Shown here: one piece after another, positions 1 to 4,609 of the stretch
Layout: every line of letters starts with the position of its first letter
How positions within the stretch are numbered: the stretch's first letter is position 1
Assembly (NCBI GenBank): GCA_005888395.1
Contig: VAXF01000168.1
Coordinates: 1 to 8,053 of the forward strand
From: Actinomycetota bacterium
GTDB taxonomy: Bacteria; Actinomycetota; Acidimicrobiia; Acidimicrobiales; AC-25
DNA: 8,053 nt
Direction of reading: 5' to 3'
Made by a program: the position numbers and the translations under genes
Notes under the pieces: generated by a model
Seen by the model: only the letters and a program-made list of their open reading frames with translations
Database searches by the model: none
What the model was told of the DNA's origin: nothing

Positions 1-47
1 TGATCCGCGATGCACTCCCAGACGTCGGCCCAGCACCACCCGTCCAC
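1..47 (-). CDS. Probable start of a divergent acyl-CoA synthetase (AMP-binding enzyme), cut by the window edge
   Basis: Reading leftward from a GTG at 47, the window holds 15 full codons giving V/M-D-G-W-C-W-A-D-V-W-E-C-I-A-D. An N-terminus of the type W-x-(F/W)-A-D-V-W-E-x-I-A-D is common in actinobacterial FadD-like acyl-CoA synthetases, which activate fatty acids to acyl-CoA thioesters. The neighbour fits: it diverges from an acyl-CoA dehydrogenase whose start is only 24 bp away. An in-frame GTG at 68 is an alternative start but would overlap the dehydrogenase promoter. No Shine-Dalgarno is visible, and a TAGGCT hexamer lies at 61-56. The call rests on a very short peptide, so family membership is inference. 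Confidence 0.45.
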   Translation of the reverse strand, partial: MDGWCWADVWECIAD

Positions 48-55
48 GGCCGGGC

Positions 56-71
56 AGCCTAACGTCACGCT
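56..71. promoter_or_regulatory. Inverted repeat over the divergent start region, candidate operator
   Basis: The 16 bp AGCCTAACGTCACGCT match their reverse complement at 12 positions (AGCnTnACGTnAnGCT). The flanking C at 55 and G at 72 extend the symmetry to 14 of 18. The repeat covers the putative -10 hexamers of both divergent genes, where a TetR- or GntR-type repressor of fatty-acid genes would be expected to bind. I cannot assign it to a known regulator, and chance symmetry in GC-rich DNA is possible. Confidence 0.35.
60..65 (+). promoter_or_regulatory. Putative -10 element (TAACGT) for a leaderless acyl-CoA dehydrogenase transcript
   Basis: TAACGT fits the actinobacterial TANNNT -10 pattern and is followed by exactly 6 nt before the GTG at 72. 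This would place the transcription start at or beside the start codon. The absence of a Shine-Dalgarno sequence agrees with leaderless translation. The TAA at 60-62 is also an in-frame stop, so the coding region cannot begin further upstream. Confidence 0.45.
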
Positions 72-1232
72 GTGGACTTTCTCCTACCCGACGACGCCGA
101 CCCGCGCCGGCGCTCGGTTCGGGAGTGGCTGGCCGCCAACCCGCGGCCCACGGCGCGGCAGCTGGCCGAGGCGGGCTACGTCGCGCCCCACTGGCCGCGG
201 CCGTGGGGTCTCGACGCCGACCCGATCCAGCAGCTGGTCATCGACGAGGAGCTCAGGCGCGCCGGCGTCCACCGGCCCGTGAACCCCATCGGCATCGGCT
301 GGGCCGGGCCGACCCTCCTGCACGCCGGCACGCAGGCGCAGAAGGACCGCTACCTCATGCCGATGCTCTCGGGCGAGGAGATGTGGTGCCAGCTGTTCAG
401 CGAGCCGGGCGCCGGCTCCGACCTGGCCAACCTGTCGACCCGCGCCGCGCGCGACGGCGACGTCTACGTCGTGAACGGCCAGAAGGTGTGGACGTCGTTC
501 GCCCACATGGCCAAGTTCGGGATCCTCATCGCCCGCACCGACCCCGACGTGGCCAAGCACCAGGGCATCTCGTATTTCGTGTGCCCGATGGACGCGCCCG
601 GCATCGAGGTGCGCCCGATCGTCGAGATGACGGGCGCCCACCTGTTCAACGAGGTGTTCTTCGACGACGTGCGCATCCCGGCCGCCAACCTGGTCGGTGA
701 GGAGCACCGCGGCTGGGAGCTGGCCAAGGTCACGCTGTCGAACGAGCGGGTGTCGTTGTCGTCGGGCGGCGCGCTGTGGGGCAACGGGCCGGCGGCGAGC
801 GACCTGTTCGCGCTGGTGCGTGCCCAGGGAGGTGTCGACGACGCCGGTCTGCGCCAGCGCCTGGCGCAGCTCTACATCGAGGCCGAGCTGCTGCGGCTGA
901 TCCGGTTGCGCACGGTCACCGCCGCGGTGCAGGGCCGGCCGCCGGGGCCGGAGGCGTCGATCCGCAAGGCCCTCGCCGACGAGCACGGGCAGCGGATCAT
1001 GGGTCTGGCCAAGGACCTCACCGGCACCGCGGGAATGCTCGCCGGCGCCGGACCGCTCGGCACCACCGACGGGTCGTGGAACTACGGCTTCTTGTTCGCG
1101 CCCGCGCTCACCGTCGGAGGCGGGACGTCGGAGGTACAGCGCAACATCATCGCGGAGCGGGTGCTCGGGCTTCCCCATGACGTCGACGTGGAAGCCGGCA
1201 AGAGCTGGGCCGAGGCGCGGCGCGCGCCGTAG
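72..1232 (+). CDS. Acyl-CoA dehydrogenase family protein (FadE-like)
   Basis: A complete 386-aa cytoplasmic flavoprotein of the normal length for the family, predicted to oxidise an acyl-CoA to the 2-enoyl-CoA with FAD as cofactor; the substrate is unknown. The N-terminal helical domain spans about residues 1-100. The mid beta-domain carries C106-QLFSEPGAGSD-117, the FAD/substrate signature, and VNGQKVWTS at 134-142. The C-terminal signature is GGGTSEVQRN, 349-358. At the site of the usual medium-chain base (Glu in Y-E-G-T) the residue is Gly350. Glu225 in LSNERVSL sits where the isovaleryl- and long-chain-type base lies, so it is the likely catalytic residue. GTG 72 is chosen because a stop lies in frame at 60-62 with no other start between, and the N-terminus MDFLLPDDADPRRR is typical. 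It probably diverges from an acyl-CoA synthetase and ends tail-to-tail with the GYD gene. Confidence 0.93.
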   Translation: MDFLLPDDADPRRRSVREWLAANPRPTARQLAEAGYVAPHWPRPWGLDADPIQQLVIDEELRRAGVHRPVNPIGIGWAGPTLLHAGTQAQKDRYLMPMLSGEEMWCQLFSEPGAGSDLANLSTRAARDGDVYVVNGQKVWTSFAHMAKFGILIARTDPDVAKHQGISYFVCPMDAPGIEVRPIVEMTGAHLFNEVFFDDVRIPAANLVGEEHRGWELAKVTLSNERVSLSSGGALWGNGPAASDLFALVRAQGGVDDAGLRQRLAQLYIEAELLRLIRLRTVTAAVQGRPPGPEASIRKALADEHGQRIMGLAKDLTGTAGMLAGAGPLGTTDGSWNYGFLFAPALTVGGGTSEVQRNIIAERVLGLPHDVDVEAGKSWAEARRAP

Positions 1233-1245
1233 GCCCGCGCGCCGC
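1217..1245. terminator. GC-only hairpin between convergent genes, candidate bidirectional terminator
   Basis: A perfect 10-bp inverted repeat, GCGGCGCGCG at 1217-1226 and CGCGCGCCGC at 1236-1245, has a 9-nt loop that contains the dehydrogenase stop codon. The right arm ends at the last base of the GYD stop. No T-run follows on either strand, so it is not a classical intrinsic terminator. U-less hairpins have been proposed as terminators in high-GC actinobacteria, and its placement between two convergent stops supports that role. Confidence 0.45.
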
Positions 1246-1571
1246 TATGAGCCGGGCGCTCGGTACCGGATCTGCTCGGCCTTGCGCAGGGCATCCAATG
1301 TCTCGTCGACGGTCAGGAGGACCGCCGTTTCGAGCGAGCTCAGCGCACCGCCGCCACTGATCGCCAGCGCGACTGCCGCCATCGACACGTTGTCGGGCGC
1401 CTCCCAGAGGGTGTAGCCGTCGTGCGATCCGAAGGCGTACCAGAACCCGTGGAGCTTCCCACCGACCGACTCGATGTAGGACTGAGCGGCCTTTCGGCGG
1501 TCCTCCGGCTTGCCGATCAGCCTGGCCCACGTCTCAGGCGTGTAGCTGAACTTCGACAGATAGAGCGGCAT
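1245..1571 (-). CDS. GYD-domain protein (small alpha/beta stress-type domain)
   Basis: A 108-aa soluble protein resembling the GYD domain family, which are small ferredoxin-like proteins of unknown biochemical role. The pattern runs MPLYLSKFSYTPETW (1-15), a helix with KAAQSYIESVGGKL (27-40), FWYAFGSHDGYTLWEAPDN (43-61) where families often read G-x-Y-D, then a small-residue helix (64-76) and ETAVLLTVDET (81-91). ATG 1571 is preferred because a strong AGGAGGG lies just upstream. The frame remains open to 1844, but that extension would run into the divergent response-regulator gene and does not look like protein. No signal peptide or membrane segment is visible. The gene is monocistronic, convergent with the dehydrogenase and divergent from the response regulator. 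The family call is fairly secure; the function is not known. Confidence 0.85.
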   Translation of the reverse strand: MPLYLSKFSYTPETWARLIGKPEDRRKAAQSYIESVGGKLHGFWYAFGSHDGYTLWEAPDNVSMAAVALAISGGGALSSLETAVLLTVDETLDALRKAEQIRYRAPGS

Positions 1572-1685
1572 CGTCCCTCCTGTTGGTCTGGCGCGAGTCG
1601 CCTTCCACGAAGCGAAGTCTGCACCGAGTAGGCGACCACACCGGCCGCACTCAACTCTGACGGTGCCGCCGCCGATGCTCGAAGA
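1572..1685. promoter_or_regulatory. Divergent intergenic region between the GYD gene and the response regulator
   Basis: This 114-bp gap must carry promoters for both genes. A 7-bp inverted repeat is present, GTCGCCT at 1597-1603 and AGGCGAC at 1630-1636 with a 26-bp spacer. Inside it a smaller CTTC-CAC-GAAG lies at 1602-1612. On the + strand GATGCT (1674-1679) ends 6 nt before the GTG at 1686 and could be a weak -10 for a leaderless transcript. No convincing -35/-10 pair for the GYD gene was found. Confidence 0.3.
1575..1581 (-). promoter_or_regulatory. Strong Shine-Dalgarno AGGAGGG of the GYD gene
   Basis: Reading leftward, AGGAGGG is followed by ACG and then ATG. This fixes the start of the GYD protein at 1571 and contrasts with most other starts in the window, which have no clear ribosome binding site. 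Confidence 0.8.
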
Positions 1686-2525
1686 GTGGATCCTCGAGAC
1701 ACAGCGCGCTTCACGGTCGGCCCGCTCCCGTCGCGTGCTGTGCTGGCATGGACAGAGTTGGCGTCTTTGGTCCTGAGCGCGATCCGCAAAGGTGACGTGA
1801 CACTGCCGTTCTCGACGCCTCCCGACGTCACGGCCGACCTGCACGAGCTGATCGGCGAGTGGTCAGCTGTCGCGCGCGCCGGAGAGGTCTTCTGCTGGCG
1901 TCCCGACGCGATGGACCCGGAGCACGCCCTCATGCTCGTGCGCTATTGGTACAACATCGCGACCTTCGTGCGCGCCCTGCAGCGAGCGGGTGCAGTGCAC
2001 CCCGCCGAGTCCGACGGCTCGCGCGTCTTCGCCCTCCAGGCCCGCCGCGCGCTGGTCGAGTTCGTGGTGGCGAGCGGCCGGCTCGACGCCGACTCGGGCC
2101 GTCGCATGCTTGTCACGTGGCCCGGGCGAGTGAGCGACGAGAACGTGGCGTCGGCGGGGGTTGCTCGCACGGTCGTCGCCGAGGACGATGCCGAGATGCG
2201 GGCGCTCCTGCGGACGTGGCTCAGCGACGACGCGCGCTTCCAGGTCGTCGGCGAAGCGGCCGACGGCGCCTGTGCTGTCGAGCTCAGCGCTGCGCTTCGG
2301 CCCGACCTCCTGCTCCTCGACCTCGGGATGCCGCTCATCACCGGCTTCAACGTGATCCCGTTCGTTCGGGAAGCGTCGCCCTCGACGAAGGTGGTCGTGT
2401 GGTCCGGGGACGCGACGTCGGAGACTCGGGCGACCGTCGAGGCGCTCGGTAGCAGCTCCGTGATCGTGAAGGGGACGTCGCTGGATGCGGTCGTCACGGA
2501 GCTCGCGAGGGTTGCGGGCGTTTAG
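1686..2525 (+). CDS. Orphan response regulator: novel N-terminal domain plus C-terminal receiver domain
   Basis: A 279-aa soluble protein. The C-terminal part (about 160-279) is a CheY-like receiver: acidic pair E166/D167 in VVAEDDAEMR, phosphoacceptor D212 in DLLLLDLGMP, switch S240 in VVVWSGDA, and K262 in VIVKG, where Pro usually follows the Lys. The N-terminal ~150 residues are mostly helical-looking, Trp-rich (W22, W59, W71, W88, W145), and contain ALMLVRYWYNIATFVRALQ (81-99); I do not recognise the domain. There is no DNA-binding output domain after the receiver, so output may be protein-protein interaction or lie in the N-terminal domain. GTG 1686 is the first start after an in-frame stop at 1629-1631 and lacks a clear Shine-Dalgarno; GTG 1740 is an alternative. 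No histidine kinase is nearby. The gene ends 6 bp from the convergent thioesterase gene. Confidence 0.85.
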   Translation: MDPRDTARFTVGPLPSRAVLAWTELASLVLSAIRKGDVTLPFSTPPDVTADLHELIGEWSAVARAGEVFCWRPDAMDPEHALMLVRYWYNIATFVRALQRAGAVHPAESDGSRVFALQARRALVEFVVASGRLDADSGRRMLVTWPGRVSDENVASAGVARTVVAEDDAEMRALLRTWLSDDARFQVVGEAADGACAVELSAALRPDLLLLDLGMPLITGFNVIPFVREASPSTKVVVWSGDATSETRATVEALGSSSVIVKGTSLDAVVTELARVAGV

Positions 2526-2531
2526 CGACCT

Positions 2532-2954
2532 CTAGACGATGCGGTACGTCTGCACCGCGTGGGCGACGACGGTGCCGTCCGCGTCGGTCGCCGTGATCTC
2601 GGTGAAGGTCAGCTCCTTACCCCGGCGCACGGTGGTGCCGTGGCACAGGAGGTCGGACTTCTTGCAGGCGCCGACGTACTGGATCGACAGGCTGACCGTC
2701 GACGCCCGCATCCCCTTGTCGAAGTCGTGGTTCGACCACGCCGCGAGGGCGCCGGCCGTGTCGATCACGGAGGCGACGACGCCGCCGTGGTAGTAGACGC
2801 CGTCGTTGGTGAGATCGGCACGGAACGGCAGGAGGATCGAGACGTCGTCGGCCTCATAGCGCTCGATCACCATCCCCAGTCCCTTGATGAACGGGGTGCT
2901 CACGAACATCTTGGGCACGGCGTCGCGGTGGCGCCGCTGCTCCTCGTCGGTCAT
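2532..2954 (-). CDS. PaaI-type hotdog-fold thioesterase
   Basis: A 140-aa protein of normal length for the PaaI/YbgC-like hotdog thioesterase group, predicted to hydrolyse an acyl- or aryl-CoA thioester in the cytoplasm. The hotdog helix signature is YYHGGVVASVIDTAGALAAW (54-73), with HGG at 56-58 and the acidic D65 in IDTAG. Later strands include STVSLSIQYVGACKKSDLLC (85-104) and the closing TVVAHAVQTYRIV. ATG 2954 gives MTDEEQRRHRDAVPKMF, a usual N-terminus; a GTG six bases earlier is possible, while a longer frame to 3017 overlaps the upstream gene. It starts 17 bp after the flavoprotein stop on the same strand, so co-transcription is likely. No strong Shine-Dalgarno is present. Substrate is unknown. 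Confidence 0.88.
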   Translation of the reverse strand: MTDEEQRRHRDAVPKMFVSTPFIKGLGMVIERYEADDVSILLPFRADLTNDGVYYHGGVVASVIDTAGALAAWSNHDFDKGMRASTVSLSIQYVGACKKSDLLCHGTTVRRGKELTFTEITATDADGTVVAHAVQTYRIV

Positions 2955-2971
2955 CGCCACGGCCGGGCAAG

Positions 2972-4183
2972 TTAGTGCGCGTAGGCGCCCGTGCCCCTGA
3001 ACATGCCGCGGTGCCACCGTCCCGGCGTGACGATCATCGCCCGCGGGTAGTCCTCGAACAGCCAGCGGCCGAAGTTCCGCCGCGTCCAGGGCGTGAGGCC
3101 GGCGGCGCGGATCGCACCCCGTGCTCCCTTGCGGTGGCTCAGGACGCGCGTGAGCCGCATCGACATGCGGTGGTCGGCGACGAGCGCAGCCGTCACCCGT
3201 TGTCGGTAGCGACGTGCCGCCGCGCCCGGCGCCTCCGCGCCCGCGGCGAGCATCGCCTCTGCGGCCAGCTCCGCCATCTCGAGCGCCTGGCCGATGCCCT
3301 CGCCCGTCATCGGATCGGCCCCGCCCGCGGCGTCGCCCACGAACAGCGCGCGGCCGCAGGCGAGGACGGCGCGGTCGACGTGGGCAGGGATCGGCCAGGC
3401 GCGGTGGGGTGCCTCGGGCTGCGCGTCACGTCCGATGACAGCTCGCACGTGGTCGCGCGCCAGCAGCTCGGGCCATTGGTCCTTCATCCGCTGCACTGTC
3501 TCCCCGGCTCGCCGCGGCACGCCGAAACCGACGTTGGCCCGCCCATCGGGGAGCGGGAACGACCAGGCGTAGCCGGGCAGCAGGTCGGGCTCGAAGAAGA
3601 CCCACAGGCCCGTCGCCGCCGGCTCGGCCACCCCGCCGAAGTACTGGCGGAAGGCGTGGAACTCACCGAGCTCGCGTCCGGAGCGTGCCCCGAGCGCCCG
3701 GGCCAGGGGCGAGAAGGTGCCGTCGGCGCCCACGGCGTACCGGGCGCGGACGTCGCCGAGGCCCTCGACGGCCAGCGTCACGCCTCCGGCGTCCTGGCTC
3801 GCGCCGATGAGGCCGTGGCCGTCGTGAACCTTGACGCCCGCGGCCCGGGCCAGGTCGAGCACCGCGGCGTCGAGCTCGAACCGGCGGGCGACGGCCGCGA
3901 AGACGCCCTGTCCCCGGGGCAGGGGGAACCGGACGGTCCGCCCGGACGGCGACCGCACCCAGACGTCGTCGACGATGCGCCACGACGCCACCGCGCCCGG
4001 GAGTAGGCCCAGCTGCTCGAGCCGCCGCAGGGCGCCGGCCGTCAGGCCGTCACCACAGCACTTGTCGCGGGGAAAGGTGGCCTTGTCGACGAGGACGACG
4101 TCGCGTCCGGCCCGGGCCAGCGCGGTGGCCGTGGCCGCACCCCCGGGACCGCCGCCCACGACACAGACGTCGGCCTCGATCAC
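2972..4183 (-). CDS. Geranylgeranyl reductase family FAD-dependent oxidoreductase
   Basis: A 403-aa flavoprotein. Members of this family reduce isoprenoid double bonds (archaeal lipids, chlorophyll side chain, or the menaquinone tail by mycobacterial MenJ). The N-terminal Rossmann motif is CVVGGGPGGAA (7-17) and beta-2 ends at D33. The family signature FPRDKCCGDGL is at 37-47. VGADGTFSPLAR (151-162) and the second FAD motif FVGDAAGGADPMTGEGIGQA (281-300) follow. No membrane span is obvious, and the C-terminal region is basic and aromatic. The start is GTG 4183, placed just before the Rossmann strand and preceded by a -10-like TAGCCT and no Shine-Dalgarno. It lies 50 bp after the zinc-finger gene and 17 bp before the thioesterase gene. 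A menaquinone-tail reductase is one option, but other lipid or halogenase-like substrates are possible, so no gene symbol is given. Confidence 0.88.
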   Translation of the reverse strand: MIEADVCVVGGGPGGAATATALARAGRDVVLVDKATFPRDKCCGDGLTAGALRRLEQLGLLPGAVASWRIVDDVWVRSPSGRTVRFPLPRGQGVFAAVARRFELDAAVLDLARAAGVKVHDGHGLIGASQDAGGVTLAVEGLGDVRARYAVGADGTFSPLARALGARSGRELGEFHAFRQYFGGVAEPAATGLWVFFEPDLLPGYAWSFPLPDGRANVGFGVPRRAGETVQRMKDQWPELLARDHVRAVIGRDAQPEAPHRAWPIPAHVDRAVLACGRALFVGDAAGGADPMTGEGIGQALEMAELAAEAMLAAGAEAPGAAARRYRQRVTAALVADHRMSMRLTRVLSHRKGARGAIRAAGLTPWTRRNFGRWLFEDYPRAMIVTPGRWHRGMFRGTGAYAH

Positions 4184-4184
4184 A

Positions 4185-4210
4185 GCGTCAGGCTAAGCCC
4201 GCCCTGACGC
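4185..4210. repeat. Perfect 8-bp inverted repeat over the flavoprotein promoter, candidate operator
   Basis: GCGTCAGG at 4185-4192 and CCTGACGC at 4203-4210 are perfect reverse complements separated by 10 bp. The repeat begins 2 bp upstream of the GTG start codon and includes the putative -10 at 4190-4195. Nested within it is GGCT-A-AGCC (4191-4199). The position suits a repressor site or a structured start region. The regulator is unknown. Confidence 0.4.
4190..4195 (-). promoter_or_regulatory. Putative -10 element (TAGCCT) for a leaderless flavoprotein transcript
   Basis: Read leftward, TAGCCT is followed by GACGCT and then the GTG start at 4183. This is the same 6-nt spacing as at the acyl-CoA dehydrogenase, where TAACGT-CACGCT precedes GTG. 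It suggests the flavoprotein-thioesterase pair has its own promoter, separate from the zinc-finger gene. Confidence 0.4.
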
Positions 4211-4224
4211 AACCTCTGGTTGCG
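4208..4224. terminator. Short perfect hairpin after the zinc-finger gene
   Basis: CGCAACC at 4208-4214 and GGTTGCG at 4218-4224 form a 7-bp perfect stem with a TCT loop. It lies 9 bp beyond the stop codon of the 75-aa gene in the leftward direction. No T-run follows it on the minus strand, so termination is uncertain. It may be a 3' end structure or part of a regulatory site adjoining the inverted repeat at 4185-4210. Confidence 0.35.
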
Positions 4225-4233
4225 AGGCGAAAA

Positions 4234-4461
4234 CTAGTCGGCTGGTTCGCCGTAGGGCTGCTCGGCGTCGCGGTAGCAGTCGGCGTGGAAGTGCTCGACG
4301 CGGTTCCACACGCCGCGCTCGTAGACGTTGGCGATGACCTGGCGGAGCTGCGCCTTGGCGACGAACTTCACGGGAAGCCCGCACGCCGAACAGATGGCGG
4401 AGTTGCCCGCCTCGATGGGTCGCTCGACCGCCCGGCTCTTCTTGAGGAGCTTGGTAGCCAT
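4234..4461 (-). CDS. Small zinc-finger-like protein of unknown function
   Basis: A 75-aa protein from ATG 4461. It has a basic N-terminus (MATKLLKKSRAVERPIE), then a likely zinc site: C24-x2-C27 in ICSACGLPVKF and H59-x2-C62 in VEHFHADCYRDAEQPYG, with H57 as another possible ligand. Between them is QVIANVYERGVWNRV. The two-pair layout resembles a treble-clef or LIM-half finger, which could bind nucleic acid or protein; no family name is certain. I have an impression of similar small proteins in other actinobacteria but cannot verify it. The frame is open upstream to 4596, yet that extension is poor protein and would fill the divergent promoter region. A GATCAT hexamer ends 6 nt before the ATG. 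It is divergent from kgd and upstream of the flavoprotein gene. Confidence 0.78.
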   Translation of the reverse strand: MATKLLKKSRAVERPIEAGNSAICSACGLPVKFVAKAQLRQVIANVYERGVWNRVEHFHADCYRDAEQPYGEPAD

Positions 4462-4467
4462 ACCACC

Positions 4468-4473
4468 ATGATC
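4468..4473 (-). promoter_or_regulatory. Possible weak -10 element (GATCAT) of the zinc-finger gene
   Basis: Leftward GATCAT keeps the two best-conserved -10 positions (A2 and T6) and sits 6 nt before the ATG at 4461. The intervening GGTGGT could also act as a poor Shine-Dalgarno, so leaderless initiation is only a possibility. Confidence 0.25.
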
Positions 4474-4530
4474 GGCACGTTTTGGCCACAGAGTGAGGGA
4501 TACCTCGAAATCTTTGGCTCGCAGGGAGGA

Positions 4531-4560
4531 TTGACGGGAAGCCGACACGGGTGTCATGGT
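4531..4560 (+). promoter_or_regulatory. Possible distal kgd promoter (TTGACG / CATGGT)
   Basis: TTGACG at 4531-4536 matches the -35 consensus at five of six positions. An 18-bp spacer leads to CATGGT at 4555-4560, a poor -10. Transcription would then start near 4567, at the foot of the hairpin at 4566-4609, giving a leader of about 64 nt. The weak -10 keeps confidence low. Confidence 0.25.
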
Positions 4561-4565
4561 TCGGC

Positions 4566-4609
4566 TGCCGAGGCTCGGGGTGCGTCCGCCGTGCACCCCT
4601 GCCTCGGCA
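4566..4609 (+). terminator. Terminator-like hairpin in the kgd leader, candidate attenuator
   Basis: The outer stem is 9 bp: TGCCGAGGC at 4566-4574 with GCCTCGGCA at 4601-4609. An inner 7-bp stem follows, GGGGTGC at 4577-4583 with GCACCCC at 4593-4599, closed by a 9-nt loop. Only a 2x1 internal loop separates the stems. TTTT follows at 4610-4613 on the plus strand. No plus-strand gene lies upstream to be terminated because the neighbouring gene diverges. The structure therefore more likely affects kgd transcription or translation than ends another unit. Confidence 0.5.

Noticed and set aside
84..1178. A 364-codon minus-strand open frame opposite the acyl-CoA dehydrogenase
   Set aside because: Its composition is Arg/Gly/His/Val-rich without motifs, and the plus-strand frame is a clear full-length enzyme. 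It is a shadow frame.
1675..1776. A 33-codon plus-strand frame starting with ATG 1675
   Set aside because: It overlaps the response regulator in another frame, has no ribosome binding site and resembles no leader peptide.
1572..1844. N-terminal extension of the GYD protein to a start at 1844
   Set aside because: The internal ATG at 1571 has a strong AGGAGGG and begins the family-like sequence. The extension would overlap the first 159 bp of the divergent response-regulator gene.
2955..3017. N-terminal extension of the thioesterase to 3017
   Set aside because: It would overlap the flavoprotein C-terminus by 46 bp and adds a Cys/Arg-rich non-family sequence. ATG 2954 gives a normal-length hotdog protein.
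2975..4006. A 343-codon plus-strand open frame opposite the flavoprotein
   Set aside because: Low-complexity Arg/Gly/Pro/Glu translation with no domain. The minus strand has both FAD motifs and the family signature.
4452..4465. Inverted repeat TGGTA-GCCA-TACCA over the zinc-finger start codon
   Set aside because: The arms are only 5 bp and the match is not supported by any second copy, so it is likely chance.
4462..4596. N-terminal extension of the zinc-finger protein to 4596
   Set aside because: The added 45 residues have no domain character and would cover the kgd leader hairpin and the divergent promoter region. ATG 4461 gives a compact protein.
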